Positions 8,889 to 17,598 of a stretch of 55,085 nucleotides of DNA are shown one piece after another. Made by a program: the position numbers and the translations under genes. This DNA is from SZUA-521 sp041738285 (GTDB taxonomy: Bacteria; Pseudomonadota; Gammaproteobacteria; Pseudomonadales; Azotimanducaceae). The stretch lies in the NCBI GenBank assembly GCA_041738285.1, contig JBGSQB010000105.1, forward strand, positions 1 to 55,085, written 5' to 3'. Within the stretch, counting starts at the first letter, position 1. Each line of letters begins with the position of its first letter. Below the pieces are notes generated by a model, which saw only the letters and a list, made by a program, of their open reading frames with translations, was not told where the DNA came from and did not search any database.

Positions 8889-10334
8889 ATGAGTGCCAAT
8901 GTCGAAACCAATGTACGACCGGATCCGGATCAGGAATTGGTCGATGTCGCGGACTACGTGACGGACCACGAAATCAAGAGCAAGGAAGCCTACGATACGG
9001 CGCGCAATTGCCTCATCGACACGCTCGGTTGCGGGTTCCTCGCGCAGCGATTTCCGGAGTGCGCCAAGCACCTCGGACCGATCGTTCCAGGCACCGTTGT
9101 TCCCAACGGTGCCCGCGTGCCCGGTACGCAGTTTGAACTCGATCCTGTGAAAGCGGCCTGGGACATCGGATGCATGATTCGATGGCTCGACTTCAATGAC
9201 ACGTGGCTCGCCGCCGAGTGGGGCCATCCGTCAGACAATCTGGGTGGCATTCTCGCGGTCGCGGACTATCTCAGCCGTTCTAACGTGGCGCGTGGCAAGG
9301 CGCCGCTGACGATGCGCGATGTGCTGACCGCCATGATCAAGGCGCACGAGATTCAAGGCTGCATGGCGCTCGAGAACAGCTTCAACCGCGTCGGTCTCGA
9401 CCATGTGCTACTGGTACGACTCGCGTCGACCGCGGTGGTGACCGCACTCCTCGGCGGCAGCCGCGAACAGATCATCGATGCGCTGTCGCATGCATGGGTG
9501 GATGGCTCCGCGCTGCGAACTTATCGGCACGCGCCCAACGCAGGTCCCCGCAAGTCGTGGGCCGCCGGTGATGCCACCAGTCGTGCGGTGCGCCTTGCGA
9601 TGCTGGTCCTCAAGGGTGAAATCGGTTACCCGAGCGTGCTCAGCGCGCCGAAATGGGGCTTCTACGATGTCTCCTTCAAGGGACAGAAGTTCAAGTTTCA
9701 GCGTCCCTACGGCTCCTACGTGATGGAGAACGTCCTGTTCAAGATCTCGTTCCCCGCCGAGTTCCATGCCCAGACTGCTGTCGAAGCCGCGGTGACGCTG
9801 CATCCCGAAGTTGCGCATCGCCTCGATGACATCGACAAGATCGTGATGACGACGCACGAGTCGGCAATCCGCATCATCAGCAAGACGGGCACGCTCAACA
9901 ATCCCGCTGACCGCGATCACTGTCTGCAGTACATGGCGGCGATCGGTCTGCTGAAGGGCAACCTGGTGGCGGAAGACTACGAGGATGACGTGGCCGCCGA
10001 TCCGCGGGTGGACCAGCTTCGAAATCTGATGGTGGTCGAAGAAGACAAGCGCTACAGCGCCGAGTATCACGAACCCGACAAGCGATCGATCGCAAACGCC
10101 ATTCAGGTGTTCTTCAAGGACGGCTCAAAGACAAAGAAGATCGAGGTCGAGTATCCAATCGGGCATCGGCGCCGCCGCAAGGAAGGCATTCCGATTCTCG
10201 AGGCGAAGTTCAAGCGCAACCTCGCGGTGCGCTTTCCGTCGCGGCGATCGGCGCAGATCTACGATCTGTGCAAGGACCAGAAGCGACTCGAAGCAACGCC
10301 GGTCAACGAGTTCATGGACCTGCTGGTGATCTGA
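8889..10334 (+). CDS. prpD: 2-methylcitrate dehydratase (MmgE/PrpD family)
   Basis: 481 residues, full PrpD length, with the family core (WLDFNDTWLAAEWGHPSDNLGG region near residue 100) and SFPAEFHAQTAVEAA. It dehydrates 2-methylcitrate to 2-methyl-cis-aconitate. No acnD/prpF pair is present, which is consistent with a PrpD-type pathway. It is the last gene of the operon and is followed directly by a REP-like inverted pair. Confidence 0.94.
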   Translation: MSANVETNVRPDPDQELVDVADYVTDHEIKSKEAYDTARNCLIDTLGCGFLAQRFPECAKHLGPIVPGTVVPNGARVPGTQFELDPVKAAWDIGCMIRWLDFNDTWLAAEWGHPSDNLGGILAVADYLSRSNVARGKAPLTMRDVLTAMIKAHEIQGCMALENSFNRVGLDHVLLVRLASTAVVTALLGGSREQIIDALSHAWVDGSALRTYRHAPNAGPRKSWAAGDATSRAVRLAMLVLKGEIGYPSVLSAPKWGFYDVSFKGQKFKFQRPYGSYVMENVLFKISFPAEFHAQTAVEAAVTLHPEVAHRLDDIDKIVMTTHESAIRIISKTGTLNNPADRDHCLQYMAAIGLLKGNLVAEDYEDDVAADPRVDQLRNLMVVEEDKRYSAEYHEPDKRSIANAIQVFFKDGSKTKKIEVEYPIGHRRRRKEGIPILEAKFKRNLAVRFPSRRSAQIYDLCKDQKRLEATPVNEFMDLLVI

Positions 10335-10340
10335 CTGTGA

Positions 10341-10411
10341 GTGGGAGCGGGCTTGCCCGCGAACTACTGCAGAAAACCCGAGCAGTTGTTCGCGGGCAAG
10401 CGCGCTCCCAC
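10341..10411. repeat. REP-like inverted pair
   Basis: GTGGGAGCGGGCTTGCCCGC (10341-10360) is answered by the inverted copy GCGGGCAAGCGCGCTCCCAC (10392-10411). Each arm is itself partly palindromic (GCGGG...CCCGC). This matches the repetitive extragenic palindromes of Pseudomonas and relatives, which often occur as inverted doublets after convergent genes. It lies between convergent prpD and malate synthase and could also act as a bidirectional transcription barrier. Confidence 0.75.
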
Positions 10412-10431
10412 CGCGTCGCAAGCGTCGACGT

Positions 10432-12039
10432 TTACGGCAGCGTCTCGTAGGCGGGCAGGGTGAGGAAGTCCTTCATGTCGTCATCCGTGGTGAGTCGATC
10501 CATGAGCTCGGCCGCCTCGCGATAGCGGCCATCGGCGAATCGACCTTCACCGACTTCACCACGCACCACCTGCATTTCCTCGTCGAGCATTTCGCGGAAC
10601 AGCGCCTTGGTGACCTTCTTGCCATTGGCGAGCGACTTGCCGTTCTGGATCCACTGCCAGATCGATGCGCGCGAAATTTCCGCAGTTGCGGCGTCTTCCA
10701 TCAGTCCGTACACCGGCACGCAGCCGTTGCCGCTGATCCATGCTTCGAGGTATTGGAGCGACACGCGGATGTTGGTTCGCATGCCTTCTTCGGTGCGCGC
10801 CCCTTCCGGTACCGCGAGCAGGTCCGCGGCGGTGATGACGGGGTCGTTGGCGCGCATGACATCGAGTTGATTGTCGCGCCCCTGCGGAATGTGACGGTCG
10901 AAGACTTCCATCGCGACGTCCGCAAGCCCCGGGTGCGCGACCCAGGTGCCATCGTGGCCATTACTGGCCTCCAGCGTCTTGTCGGCGCGAACCTTCGCGA
11001 GCACCGATTCGGTCGCCTTGGGGTCCTTCGATGGAATGAATGCGGCCATGCCGCCCATCGCGAGCGCGCCGCGTTGATGGCACGTCTTGATCAAGAGACG
11101 CGAGTACGCCGACAGGAACGGCTTGTCCATCGTCACCGCCTGGCGGTCCGGCAGCACCCGATCGGAGTGCTTACGCAGGGTCTTGATGTAGCTGAAGATG
11201 TAATCCCAGCGGCCACAGTTCAGCGCCACCACATGATCGCGCAGTGCATATAGGATTTCGTGCATCTGGAACACCGCCGGCAGCGTCTCGATCAGGAACG
11301 TTGCCTTGATCGTGCCGCGCTCGACCTTGAATCGATCTTCCGCGTAGGCGAACACGTCGTCCCACCACTTGGCCTCGTGATGGCTCTGAATCTTCGGTAC
11401 GTAGTAGTACACACCGGAGCCCTGCGCCATCCGCGTCTTGAAGTTGTGGAAGAAGTACAAGCCGAAGTCGAGCAGGCATCCCGGAATACGTTCGCGCCCG
11501 TTGGTGGCAATGTGCTTTTCGCTGAGATGGAGGCCGCGCACACGGGCGATCAACACGGCGGGATCGTCCTTCAGACGATACTGCTTGCCCTCAGGGCTCG
11601 TGAAATCGATCTGCCTGAGATTGGCATCGCGCAGGTTCAGCTGACCCTGCATCACGTTCTCCCAGGTCGGTGCGAGTGAGTCCTCGAAATCCGCCATGAA
11701 CACGCGCACGTTGGCATTGAGCGCGTTGATGATCATCTTGCGATCCACTGGCCCGGTAATCTCGACTCGGCGATCGAGCAGATCGGAGGGAATGCCTCGA
11801 ATTTTCCAATCCGACTCGCGGATCGATGCGGTCTCCGGCAGAAAGTCCGGGAGCGCACCAGCGTCCATGCGCGCTTGAAATTCCACCCGATCGGCCAGCA
11901 GGGCGTCGAGGCGCGGTGCGAATCGAGCCACGAGATCCGCAATGAAGTCTGCTGCGTCTGCGCTGAGGATCTCGCGATAATCGGCGTTCATCCGACCGTT
12001 GACTTCGAGGTGACCGATGGTGGTCATGTCGTTGCTCAT
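10432..12039 (-). CDS. aceB: malate synthase A
   Basis: About 535 residues, A-type (short) malate synthase. It shows LPDFLPETASIRESDWKIRG, NVRVFMADFEDSLAPTWENV and the C-terminal NGCVPVYGLMEDAATAEISR segments. It condenses glyoxylate with acetyl-CoA in the glyoxylate shunt. Starts at 12054, 12039 and 12027 are possible. 12039 best matches the length of the E. coli N-terminus and has a weak GAGTGG upstream. Isocitrate lyase is not in the window. A terminator-like hairpin abuts the 5' end. Confidence 0.93.
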   Translation of the reverse strand: MSNDMTTIGHLEVNGRMNADYREILSADAADFIADLVARFAPRLDALLADRVEFQARMDAGALPDFLPETASIRESDWKIRGIPSDLLDRRVEITGPVDRKMIINALNANVRVFMADFEDSLAPTWENVMQGQLNLRDANLRQIDFTSPEGKQYRLKDDPAVLIARVRGLHLSEKHIATNGRERIPGCLLDFGLYFFHNFKTRMAQGSGVYYYVPKIQSHHEAKWWDDVFAYAEDRFKVERGTIKATFLIETLPAVFQMHEILYALRDHVVALNCGRWDYIFSYIKTLRKHSDRVLPDRQAVTMDKPFLSAYSRLLIKTCHQRGALAMGGMAAFIPSKDPKATESVLAKVRADKTLEASNGHDGTWVAHPGLADVAMEVFDRHIPQGRDNQLDVMRANDPVITAADLLAVPEGARTEEGMRTNIRVSLQYLEAWISGNGCVPVYGLMEDAATAEISRASIWQWIQNGKSLANGKKVTKALFREMLDEEMQVVRGEVGEGRFADGRYREAAELMDRLTTDDDMKDFLTLPAYETLP

Positions 12040-12054
12040 GACGCCACTCGACAT

Positions 12055-12079
12055 AAAAAAGGGGCGCAATCATGCCCCT
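12055..12079 (-). terminator. rho-independent terminator of the mnmA-purB operon
   Basis: On the minus strand AGGGGC, an 8-base loop and GCCCCT are followed by six T residues. It lies about 20 bases after the stop of the secreted-protein gene and ends at the first possible malate synthase ATG. Confidence 0.75.
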
Positions 12080-12099
12080 GGGCGGAAAGCAGTGTCAAT

Positions 12100-12582
12100 T
12101 TACGGTGTTTCGGAGAGCGGCTGATCGATTCGCGCAAACACTGCATCCGCGCCGTCTGGGGATGGGACTTCGACCCATCGTCCGGGGATCACGTCCACGG
12201 TAAATCGTGAGGTGCCGCGGTTGATGATCAATCGGGGTTTCGGAGCAAGTACGACCTCAATTGCGAAGGATGCGGTCGAAGGCGTCGCGCCAACGTCGAC
12301 CGGTACGAATAGGTGGCGTGTGCGCACCACCGCTGTGGTGGCCGTGGGCGCGGACTCTTCGGTCACGACAACTCGATCCCCATCCACAACGGGCCAGCGA
12401 TAGACCGCGGCGCGCGTCGAGACGCACTTCGGTGCATCTTCTGCGCAGAGGCCCGGATGCGCGGTAATCGAGAGGCTGTACCCTTCGGCCGCCGCCACTG
12501 GTGGCCGCGTGTGGTACTCGCTCGCGCCAATCGAGGTGGCACAACACAATCCGAGCGTGACGATGAGGATGCGCATGCTCAC
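12100..12582 (-). CDS. small secreted protein, function unknown
   Basis: 160 residues with a signal peptide (basic start MSMRIL, hydrophobic stretch to about residue 19, cleavage near SIGAS). The mature part has two cysteines (LCAEDAPKC) and appears beta-rich. No family was recognised. The GTG at 12582 overlaps the preceding stop as GTGA; an ATG two codons later is equally plausible. It is the last gene of the mnmA-hflD-purB-GNAT string and is followed by a terminator. Confidence 0.6.
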   Translation of the reverse strand: MSMRILIVTLGLCCATSIGASEYHTRPPVAAAEGYSLSITAHPGLCAEDAPKCVSTRAAVYRWPVVDGDRVVVTEESAPTATTAVVRTRHLFVPVDVGATPSTASFAIEVVLAPKPRLIINRGTSRFTVDVIPGRWVEVPSPDGADAVFARIDQPLSETP

Positions 12583-13562
12583 AGAGCGAGGCGGCGGAGG
12601 TCAGGGTCCTCGGTGGCTCGCTCGAACAGATGGTTGAAGACCTCGAGCAGTCGCCTGGACTCGACGCGGTCGTGGGCGTTGGCAAAGCCGGTGAACGTGT
12701 CACGCTCGGGAATCACCCAGAATCCTTCGGCATCGGCCACCACGTAGTTGAGCGGAGTACCTTCAGGGATGTCCCGTGGCTGGCGTCGCATCAGAACGCG
12801 GCTCGGCAGCCGCTGCGCGAGCTGCAACAGCGGATGCGCCGCGCTCGCAATTGCCCGCGCGTCGTCGACCAGCACCCTGACCGTTGGCACGGACGTTCGA
12901 CGGATGTAGTTCGAGATACTCTGGAGCACCTCGGCACGCCCGAACAACGCCGCGTCGAGCGTCGGACTCGCGATGATCAACTCGCGCCGGGCGTTGCCAA
13001 TGATGCGATCGAGCGCGCCACGGCAGCGGTCGATGTCGTCGAACGTCAAGAGCTCTGCCGTTCGATCGGGCATTGCACCTGCATGATCGGGATTGACGAT
13101 ATCGAGCGAACCGGCACTGGAAGGCTTAGTGAACTGAACCGGCAGCAGCAGACGCATTTCGATGTGGGGGATACCGGCCTCCATGAACTGCTCGCCGACA
13201 CGGTCGAACCCGGCCTTGCGATAGAATGGCTCGGCCTGCACCTGCGCGTGTAAGTGGACGGAGTCCATGCCGCGGGTCCTTGCTGCGGCGACTGCTGCTT
13301 GGAGCAGACGCATCCCGACGCCCGTACCGCGGTGGCTGGCGAGCACTGCCATTCGACCGATCTGACCGTGATCGAGCAATCGTGCGGTGCCGACTGCGTG
13401 ACCCGACGAATCGAGCGCGATGAAATGTTGCGCTGTGTCGTCGAGCCCGTCCCACTCTTCCTGTCGCGAAACGCCTTGCTCCTGGATGAACACGACTTCC
13501 CGTATGCGACGCAGTGCATCGGCGTGCGTGCGCCACTGTGCCGTCGTGATCGATACGCTCAT
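12579..13562 (-). CDS. GNAT acetyltransferase fused to a PLD-like C-terminal domain
   Basis: 327 residues. Residues 1-140 form a GNAT domain with the acetyl-CoA loop RMAVLASHRGTGVGMRLL (70-87) and a YRKAGFDRVG C-terminal strand, most like ElaA/YjcF-type enzymes. Residues 165-327 (RRELIIASPTLDAALFG, VRVLVDDARAIAS, VVADAEGFWVIP) resemble a phospholipase D-like fold, but no intact H-x-K-x4-D motif is visible. The ATG at 13562 overlaps the purB stop (ATGA); the open frame upstream of it is a shadow of purB. The substrate is unknown. Confidence 0.75.
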   Translation of the reverse strand: MSVSITTAQWRTHADALRRIREVVFIQEQGVSRQEEWDGLDDTAQHFIALDSSGHAVGTARLLDHGQIGRMAVLASHRGTGVGMRLLQAAVAAARTRGMDSVHLHAQVQAEPFYRKAGFDRVGEQFMEAGIPHIEMRLLLPVQFTKPSSAGSLDIVNPDHAGAMPDRTAELLTFDDIDRCRGALDRIIGNARRELIIASPTLDAALFGRAEVLQSISNYIRRTSVPTVRVLVDDARAIASAAHPLLQLAQRLPSRVLMRRQPRDIPEGTPLNYVVADAEGFWVIPERDTFTGFANAHDRVESRRLLEVFNHLFERATEDPDLRRLAL

Positions 13563-14944
13563 TTCGGCGTACCTGTATCGATCTGACGAGCGAGCTGGCC
13601 CGCGAATCCCGTGTAGTCCTGCGGTCGGAGCTTTGCGAGTTGCATCCGAACCGCTTCCGGGAGTTCGAGCGAAGCCAGAATCGATTGAAAGCCGGCTGCG
13701 TCGAATCGTCGACCGCGGGTCGCCGCCTTCAGTTGCTCGTAGGGCGCATTGGCGCCGTGTTTTCGCATGACAGTCTGCACGGCCTCGGCGAGTACCTCCC
13801 ATGCACCGTCGAGATCCCGTTCGAGTGCTGACTCGTTCAACTCGAGCTTACCGATGCCTTTGCTGGCGGAGCGGTAGGCGATCAGGCAGTGCGCGGCAGC
13901 AGATCCGAGGTTGCGCAGCACCGTCGAGTCCGACAAGTCGCGTTGCCAACGCGACACCAGCAGTTTGTCCGCAAGATGCGATAGCAGAGCGTTGGCGAGC
14001 CCGAGATTTCCTTCGGAGTTCTCGAAGTCGATCGGATTGACTTTGTGCGGCATGGTCGATGAACCCGTTTCGCCCTCGACCCTGCGCTGCCGGAAATATT
14101 CGATTGCAATGTACGACCAGATGTCGCGATCGAAATCGAGAACGACCTGATTGAATCGAATGAGGGCGTGAAAATACTCCGCCATGTAGTCGTGCGGCTC
14201 GATTTGCGTCGTGTACGGATTGGCAACAAGACCCAGTCCCGCGACAAAGCGCGCCGTCAGTTTCGGCCAATCGATCGTCGGATACGCACATCGATGCGCA
14301 TTGAAGTTGCCCACCGCGCCATTCATCTTGCCATGTAATCTGACCGCCTCCAGCTGCTCGCGTTGGCGCGCCAGGCGGTACACGAAGTTGGCGAGTTCCT
14401 TACCCATGGTCGTTGGCGAGGCAGTTTGCCCGTGCGTACGCGCGAGCATGGTCGCGTCCGCGAACTCGACAGCGAGGGCGCGCAGCTGATCTTCGACAGC
14501 GCGCATCGCCGGGACGAGTACCTGGCGGCGAATCGATTGGAGCATCAACCCGTGAGCGAGGTTGTTGATGTCCTCGGATGTGCAGGCGAAATGAACGAAC
14601 TCGATCGAACCGGAAAGGGGCGCAATCGCAGCGATGCGTTCCTTGACGAAGTACTCGACGGCCTTTACGTCGTGATTCGTGGTGCGCTCGATCGACTTGA
14701 TTCGCTTGGCTGCTTCGAGATCGAACTGTGACACCAGCGAGCGCAGCGCGCTGATGGTTGCTGGCGTCAATGGCGGCAGTTCGGGGATGTCTTCGATCCC
14801 GGCGAGAAAGATGAACCACTCGATCTCGACGTGTACGCGGGCCTTCATCAGGCCAAATTCGCTCGCGATTTCCGGTAGCTCGCCGAGTTGCGCCCGGTAG
14901 CGTCCGTCGAGTGGGGAAACCGCTGTCAATTCCGTGAAGTCCAT
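13559..14944 (-). CDS. purB: adenylosuccinate lyase
   Basis: 461 residues, E. coli-type PurB. The N-terminus is MDFTELTAVSPLDGRY and the fumarase/aspartase superfamily signature GSSTMPHKVNPIDFEN is present. It acts twice in purine synthesis, on SAICAR and adenylosuccinate, releasing fumarate. The start is the ATG at 14944; the upstream in-frame extension to 14986 has no family similarity. It follows hflD, as in many gammaproteobacteria, and an inverted repeat lies in the gap. Confidence 0.96.
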   Translation of the reverse strand: MDFTELTAVSPLDGRYRAQLGELPEIASEFGLMKARVHVEIEWFIFLAGIEDIPELPPLTPATISALRSLVSQFDLEAAKRIKSIERTTNHDVKAVEYFVKERIAAIAPLSGSIEFVHFACTSEDINNLAHGLMLQSIRRQVLVPAMRAVEDQLRALAVEFADATMLARTHGQTASPTTMGKELANFVYRLARQREQLEAVRLHGKMNGAVGNFNAHRCAYPTIDWPKLTARFVAGLGLVANPYTTQIEPHDYMAEYFHALIRFNQVVLDFDRDIWSYIAIEYFRQRRVEGETGSSTMPHKVNPIDFENSEGNLGLANALLSHLADKLLVSRWQRDLSDSTVLRNLGSAAAHCLIAYRSASKGIGKLELNESALERDLDGAWEVLAEAVQTVMRKHGANAPYEQLKAATRGRRFDAAGFQSILASLELPEAVRMQLAKLRPQDYTGFAGQLARQIDTGTPK

Positions 14945-14969
14945 CCGTATGGCCCTGTTGATCTTTGTT

Positions 14970-15028
14970 AGGGAACCTCTGAACAAGGTCTATTCCTGAC
15001 GAAAATATCCACTTGCTCAGAGCTTCCT
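14970..15028. repeat. imperfect inverted repeat between hflD and purB
   Basis: The left arm AGGGAACCTCTGAACAAG (14970-14987) matches the inverse of CTTGCTCAGAGCTTCCT (15012-15028) at most positions, with a 24-base spacer. The arms resemble insertion-sequence terminal repeats and may be a small mobile relic. They could also form a hairpin in the hflD-purB transcript. Confidence 0.5.
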
Positions 15029-15651
15029 CAGTGCCGAATCAGCTGCGCTTCTACTGCGGCCAGCGCTGCGCGCATGTTAGTGCGCAGGAACACGAGGTGC
15101 CACCGACGGCCGCCCAGTTGCCGCCATAGCCAGGCCGCGCGGACTGCCGCAAGCAGCATTGTGCGTACCTGGGCCGCGACGGCCTCCTGCGCGAGTAGTT
15201 CGGGCACGCCCTTGACCTGGATTCGGCGCTGCAGCGTGCTCAGCGTGTGCTGATAAATCCGTGAAATCTCCAGATAGGGCGGCTCATCGAGGACGATCGT
15301 TTGTTCAGCTTGCAGCTGATCGAGTTCCCGCGTGAGCTGGGTCGTGATTGCGCTTTCATGGCGCAGTTTTTCCGCAAGATCGATGGCCGCCAGCGCGTAC
15401 CGGGTAACTGGAAGGAGCTCAGGCGTGGCGCGCCCGAGCACAGCTTGTGCCCGCTTTACGCCGAGACCGAGTCCCGTGTACCCGCCGTAGACATCGGAAA
15501 ACGCTTCGGGATTGGTCGCGAACACACTGCGCAGCAGCGGTGCGAGGTGCTCGGTGCGGACCGCTCGCCCGAACGCGATATCGTCGACCAGTTGCGCGGC
15601 TTGCACGAGGGCAGCGAACGCGAACGTGCGCTCCACGGGAATGTCGCTCAT
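15028..15651 (-). CDS. hflD: HflD-like high-frequency lysogenization protein homolog
   Basis: 207 residues, all-helical, with the HflD features ALVQAAQLVDDIA and the YGGYTGLGLGVKRAQAVLG region. In E. coli HflD binds the lambda CII protein; its normal role is unclear, but it is almost always between mnmA and purB, as here. The ATG at 15651 overlaps the mnmA stop (ATGA). Confidence 0.9.
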   Translation of the reverse strand: MSDIPVERTFAFAALVQAAQLVDDIAFGRAVRTEHLAPLLRSVFATNPEAFSDVYGGYTGLGLGVKRAQAVLGRATPELLPVTRYALAAIDLAEKLRHESAITTQLTRELDQLQAEQTIVLDEPPYLEISRIYQHTLSTLQRRIQVKGVPELLAQEAVAAQVRTMLLAAVRAAWLWRQLGGRRWHLVFLRTNMRAALAAVEAQLIRH

Positions 15652-16751
15652 GCGCAGGCAACCCGAACGTCATGCTGTCGGCCATAGTCGATGATGACGC
15701 CACCGCCGAGGCACCGCGTACCGTCGTAGAACGCGACGTACTGACCCGGAGTGATGGCGCGCTGAGCATGATCGAAGGCCACCCAGTAGCCACCATCGGC
15801 CCGTTTGCGCACCGTGCACTGCTGCTCTTTCTGTCGGTGCCGAATACGCGCCGTACAGCGCAGCGGCAGCACTGGCGCTTCGCCAAGCCAATTGACGGCT
15901 GAGGTCGAAAGCCAATCGTTGAGCAGATCGGCCGGCTGCTGGGTTGCGTACAGGGTGTTGGCGGCGATGTCCTTCGAGACGACATACCAGGGTGCTTCTG
16001 CACGACCCGACTTACCACCAACTCCGAGCCCTTGTCGCTGCCCAAGCGTGTAGTGCGGCAGGCCTACATGTTCACCAATACGGCGACCATCAATACTCCG
16101 GAGCGGCCCCGGCTCGGCATTGAGATAGCGTGAGAGGAAGTCGCGAAACCGTCGTTCACCGATGAAGCAGATGCCGGTGCTGTCCTTGCGCGCATGATTG
16201 TGTAACCCGGCGCGCACCGCGATGTCCCGCACTTCGCTCTTGAGCAGATCGTGGAGCGGAAACAGGCACTGCGACAACTGAGCAATCGGTACGCCGACCA
16301 GAAAGTAAGTCTGATCTTTGTTGGCGTCGCGACCTTTGTGTAGCGAGAAACTACCACCGCTTCCCCTTCCGGTTGCGTAGTGGCCGGTAGCGATTGCTTC
16401 GGCGCCGAGGCTCTTGGCGTAATCGATGAAGAGGTTGAACTTGATTTCCCGGTTGCACAGAACATCTGGATTCGGCGTGCGTCCGGCTGCGTACTCGGTC
16501 AGAAACCGCTCGAACACGTTGTCCCAATACTCCGCCGCAAAGTTGGCGGTGTGCAGGTGGATCCCGAGGCGCTCGGCAACGCGTTGCGCGTCCTCATAGT
16601 CCGCCTGCGCGGTGCAGTACTCGGTGCCGTCGTCTTCATCCCAGTTTTTCATGAAGAGGGCACTGACATCGTGTCCAGCTTCGAGCAAACGCAAAGCTGC
16701 GACGGCGGAATCGACGCCGCCGGACAACCCAACCATTATCGACTTGGACAC
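15648..16751 (-). CDS. mnmA: tRNA-specific 2-thiouridylase
   Basis: 367 residues. The PP-loop SGGVDSAVAA is near the N-terminus and the catalytic cysteines lie in PNPDVLCNREIKF and STGICFIGERRF. It adds the 2-thio group to U34 of Lys, Glu and Gln tRNAs, receiving sulfur from TusE; tusE and tusBCD are also in this window. A GTG at 16751 gives a length like E. coli MnmA (368) and has a GGTAGCTGG ribosome site; an ATG at 16736 is the alternative. Confidence 0.95.
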   Translation of the reverse strand: MSKSIMVGLSGGVDSAVAALRLLEAGHDVSALFMKNWDEDDGTEYCTAQADYEDAQRVAERLGIHLHTANFAAEYWDNVFERFLTEYAAGRTPNPDVLCNREIKFNLFIDYAKSLGAEAIATGHYATGRGSGGSFSLHKGRDANKDQTYFLVGVPIAQLSQCLFPLHDLLKSEVRDIAVRAGLHNHARKDSTGICFIGERRFRDFLSRYLNAEPGPLRSIDGRRIGEHVGLPHYTLGQRQGLGVGGKSGRAEAPWYVVSKDIAANTLYATQQPADLLNDWLSTSAVNWLGEAPVLPLRCTARIRHRQKEQQCTVRKRADGGYWVAFDHAQRAITPGQYVAFYDGTRCLGGGVIIDYGRQHDVRVACA

Positions 16752-16800
16752 CCAGCTACCACAAAGCACACGCAATGAAAGCCACAATTCTATCAGCGAG

Positions 16801-16829
16801 TTGCGGGTGGGGAGCCAATTGGCTGTAAT
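16801..16829 (+). promoter_or_regulatory. putative promoter of moaCDE
   Basis: TTGCGG (16801-16806), a 17-base spacer and TGTAAT (16824-16829) lie 27 bases before the moaC ATG, within the divergent mnmA-moaC gap. Confidence 0.45.
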
Positions 16830-16855
16830 CCGCGAATTGTTCGTCAGAGATCGAG

Positions 16856-17341
16856 ATGACAAGACTGACACATCTGACTGCCGATGGCGCCGCGCAGATG
16901 GTCGACGTCACCGATAAAGCCGCGACGTCGCGCATCGCAACCGCCGAGTCGAAGGTGCGCATGAAGCCATCGACGCTCGAGGAGATTATCGACGGGCGCA
17001 TCCCCAAAGGTGACGTCCTGGCCGTTGCGCGGGTCGCGGGCATCCAGGCCGCCAAGAAGACGTCGGAGCTGATTCCATTGTGTCACCCGCTGGCGTTGAC
17101 CAAGGTGACCATCGAGTTCGAGGTTCCTGAGCCCGGGCTGTTGCGCATCGTTGGCGAATGCCGAGTTGCCGGACCTACTGGTGTCGAGATGGAGGCGCTG
17201 ACGGCCGTGTCCATCGCTGCACTCACGGTCTACGATATGTGCAAAGCAATCGATCGAGCCATGTCCGTCGAATCGACGCGGCTGCTCACCAAATCCGGTG
17301 GTAAGAGCGGCGAATGGCAAGCTGAGCCGACGCCGCAATGA
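16856..17341 (+). CDS. moaC: cyclic pyranopterin monophosphate synthase
   Basis: 161 residues, usual MoaC length. Conserved blocks are MVDVTDKAATSR, AAKKTSELIPLCHPL, VGPTGVEMEALTAVS-like (AGPTGVEMEALTAVS) and YDMCKAIDRAM. It makes cyclic pyranopterin monophosphate from the MoaA product in molybdopterin synthesis. moaA is not in the window. It is the first gene of the moaC-moaD-moaE operon. Confidence 0.96.
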   Translation: MTRLTHLTADGAAQMVDVTDKAATSRIATAESKVRMKPSTLEEIIDGRIPKGDVLAVARVAGIQAAKKTSELIPLCHPLALTKVTIEFEVPEPGLLRIVGECRVAGPTGVEMEALTAVSIAALTVYDMCKAIDRAMSVESTRLLTKSGGKSGEWQAEPTPQ

Positions 17342-17595
17342 ACGTCGCGGTGCGTCTGTTTGCCAGGGCGCGTGAGATCGCAGGCTTGGATCGGTTGGAA
17401 TTTCGAAATCTGCGCGCGCCCTGCGATGTGCAAGATCTGCTCGTCGAGATCGGTCGGGCGCATGGAGCTGCGTTGTACGCGGAGGTTTCGGCGATCGGCG
17501 TCCGGGTCGCAGTCAATCAGGAACTCGTTGATCTGGAGGCGCGTCTTGCGGATGGGGATGAGATCGCGTTCCTACCTCCGGTAACCGGAGGCTGA
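17338..17595 (+). CDS. moaD: molybdopterin synthase small subunit
   Basis: 85 residues with a beta-grasp fold and the C-terminal Gly-Gly (FLPPVTGG) that is converted to a thiocarboxylate sulfur donor. The ATG at 17338 overlaps the moaC stop (ATGA), so the two are translationally coupled. Confidence 0.93.
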   Translation: MNVAVRLFARAREIAGLDRLEFRNLRAPCDVQDLLVEIGRAHGAALYAEVSAIGVRVAVNQELVDLEARLADGDEIAFLPPVTGG

Positions 17596-17598
17596 CGC

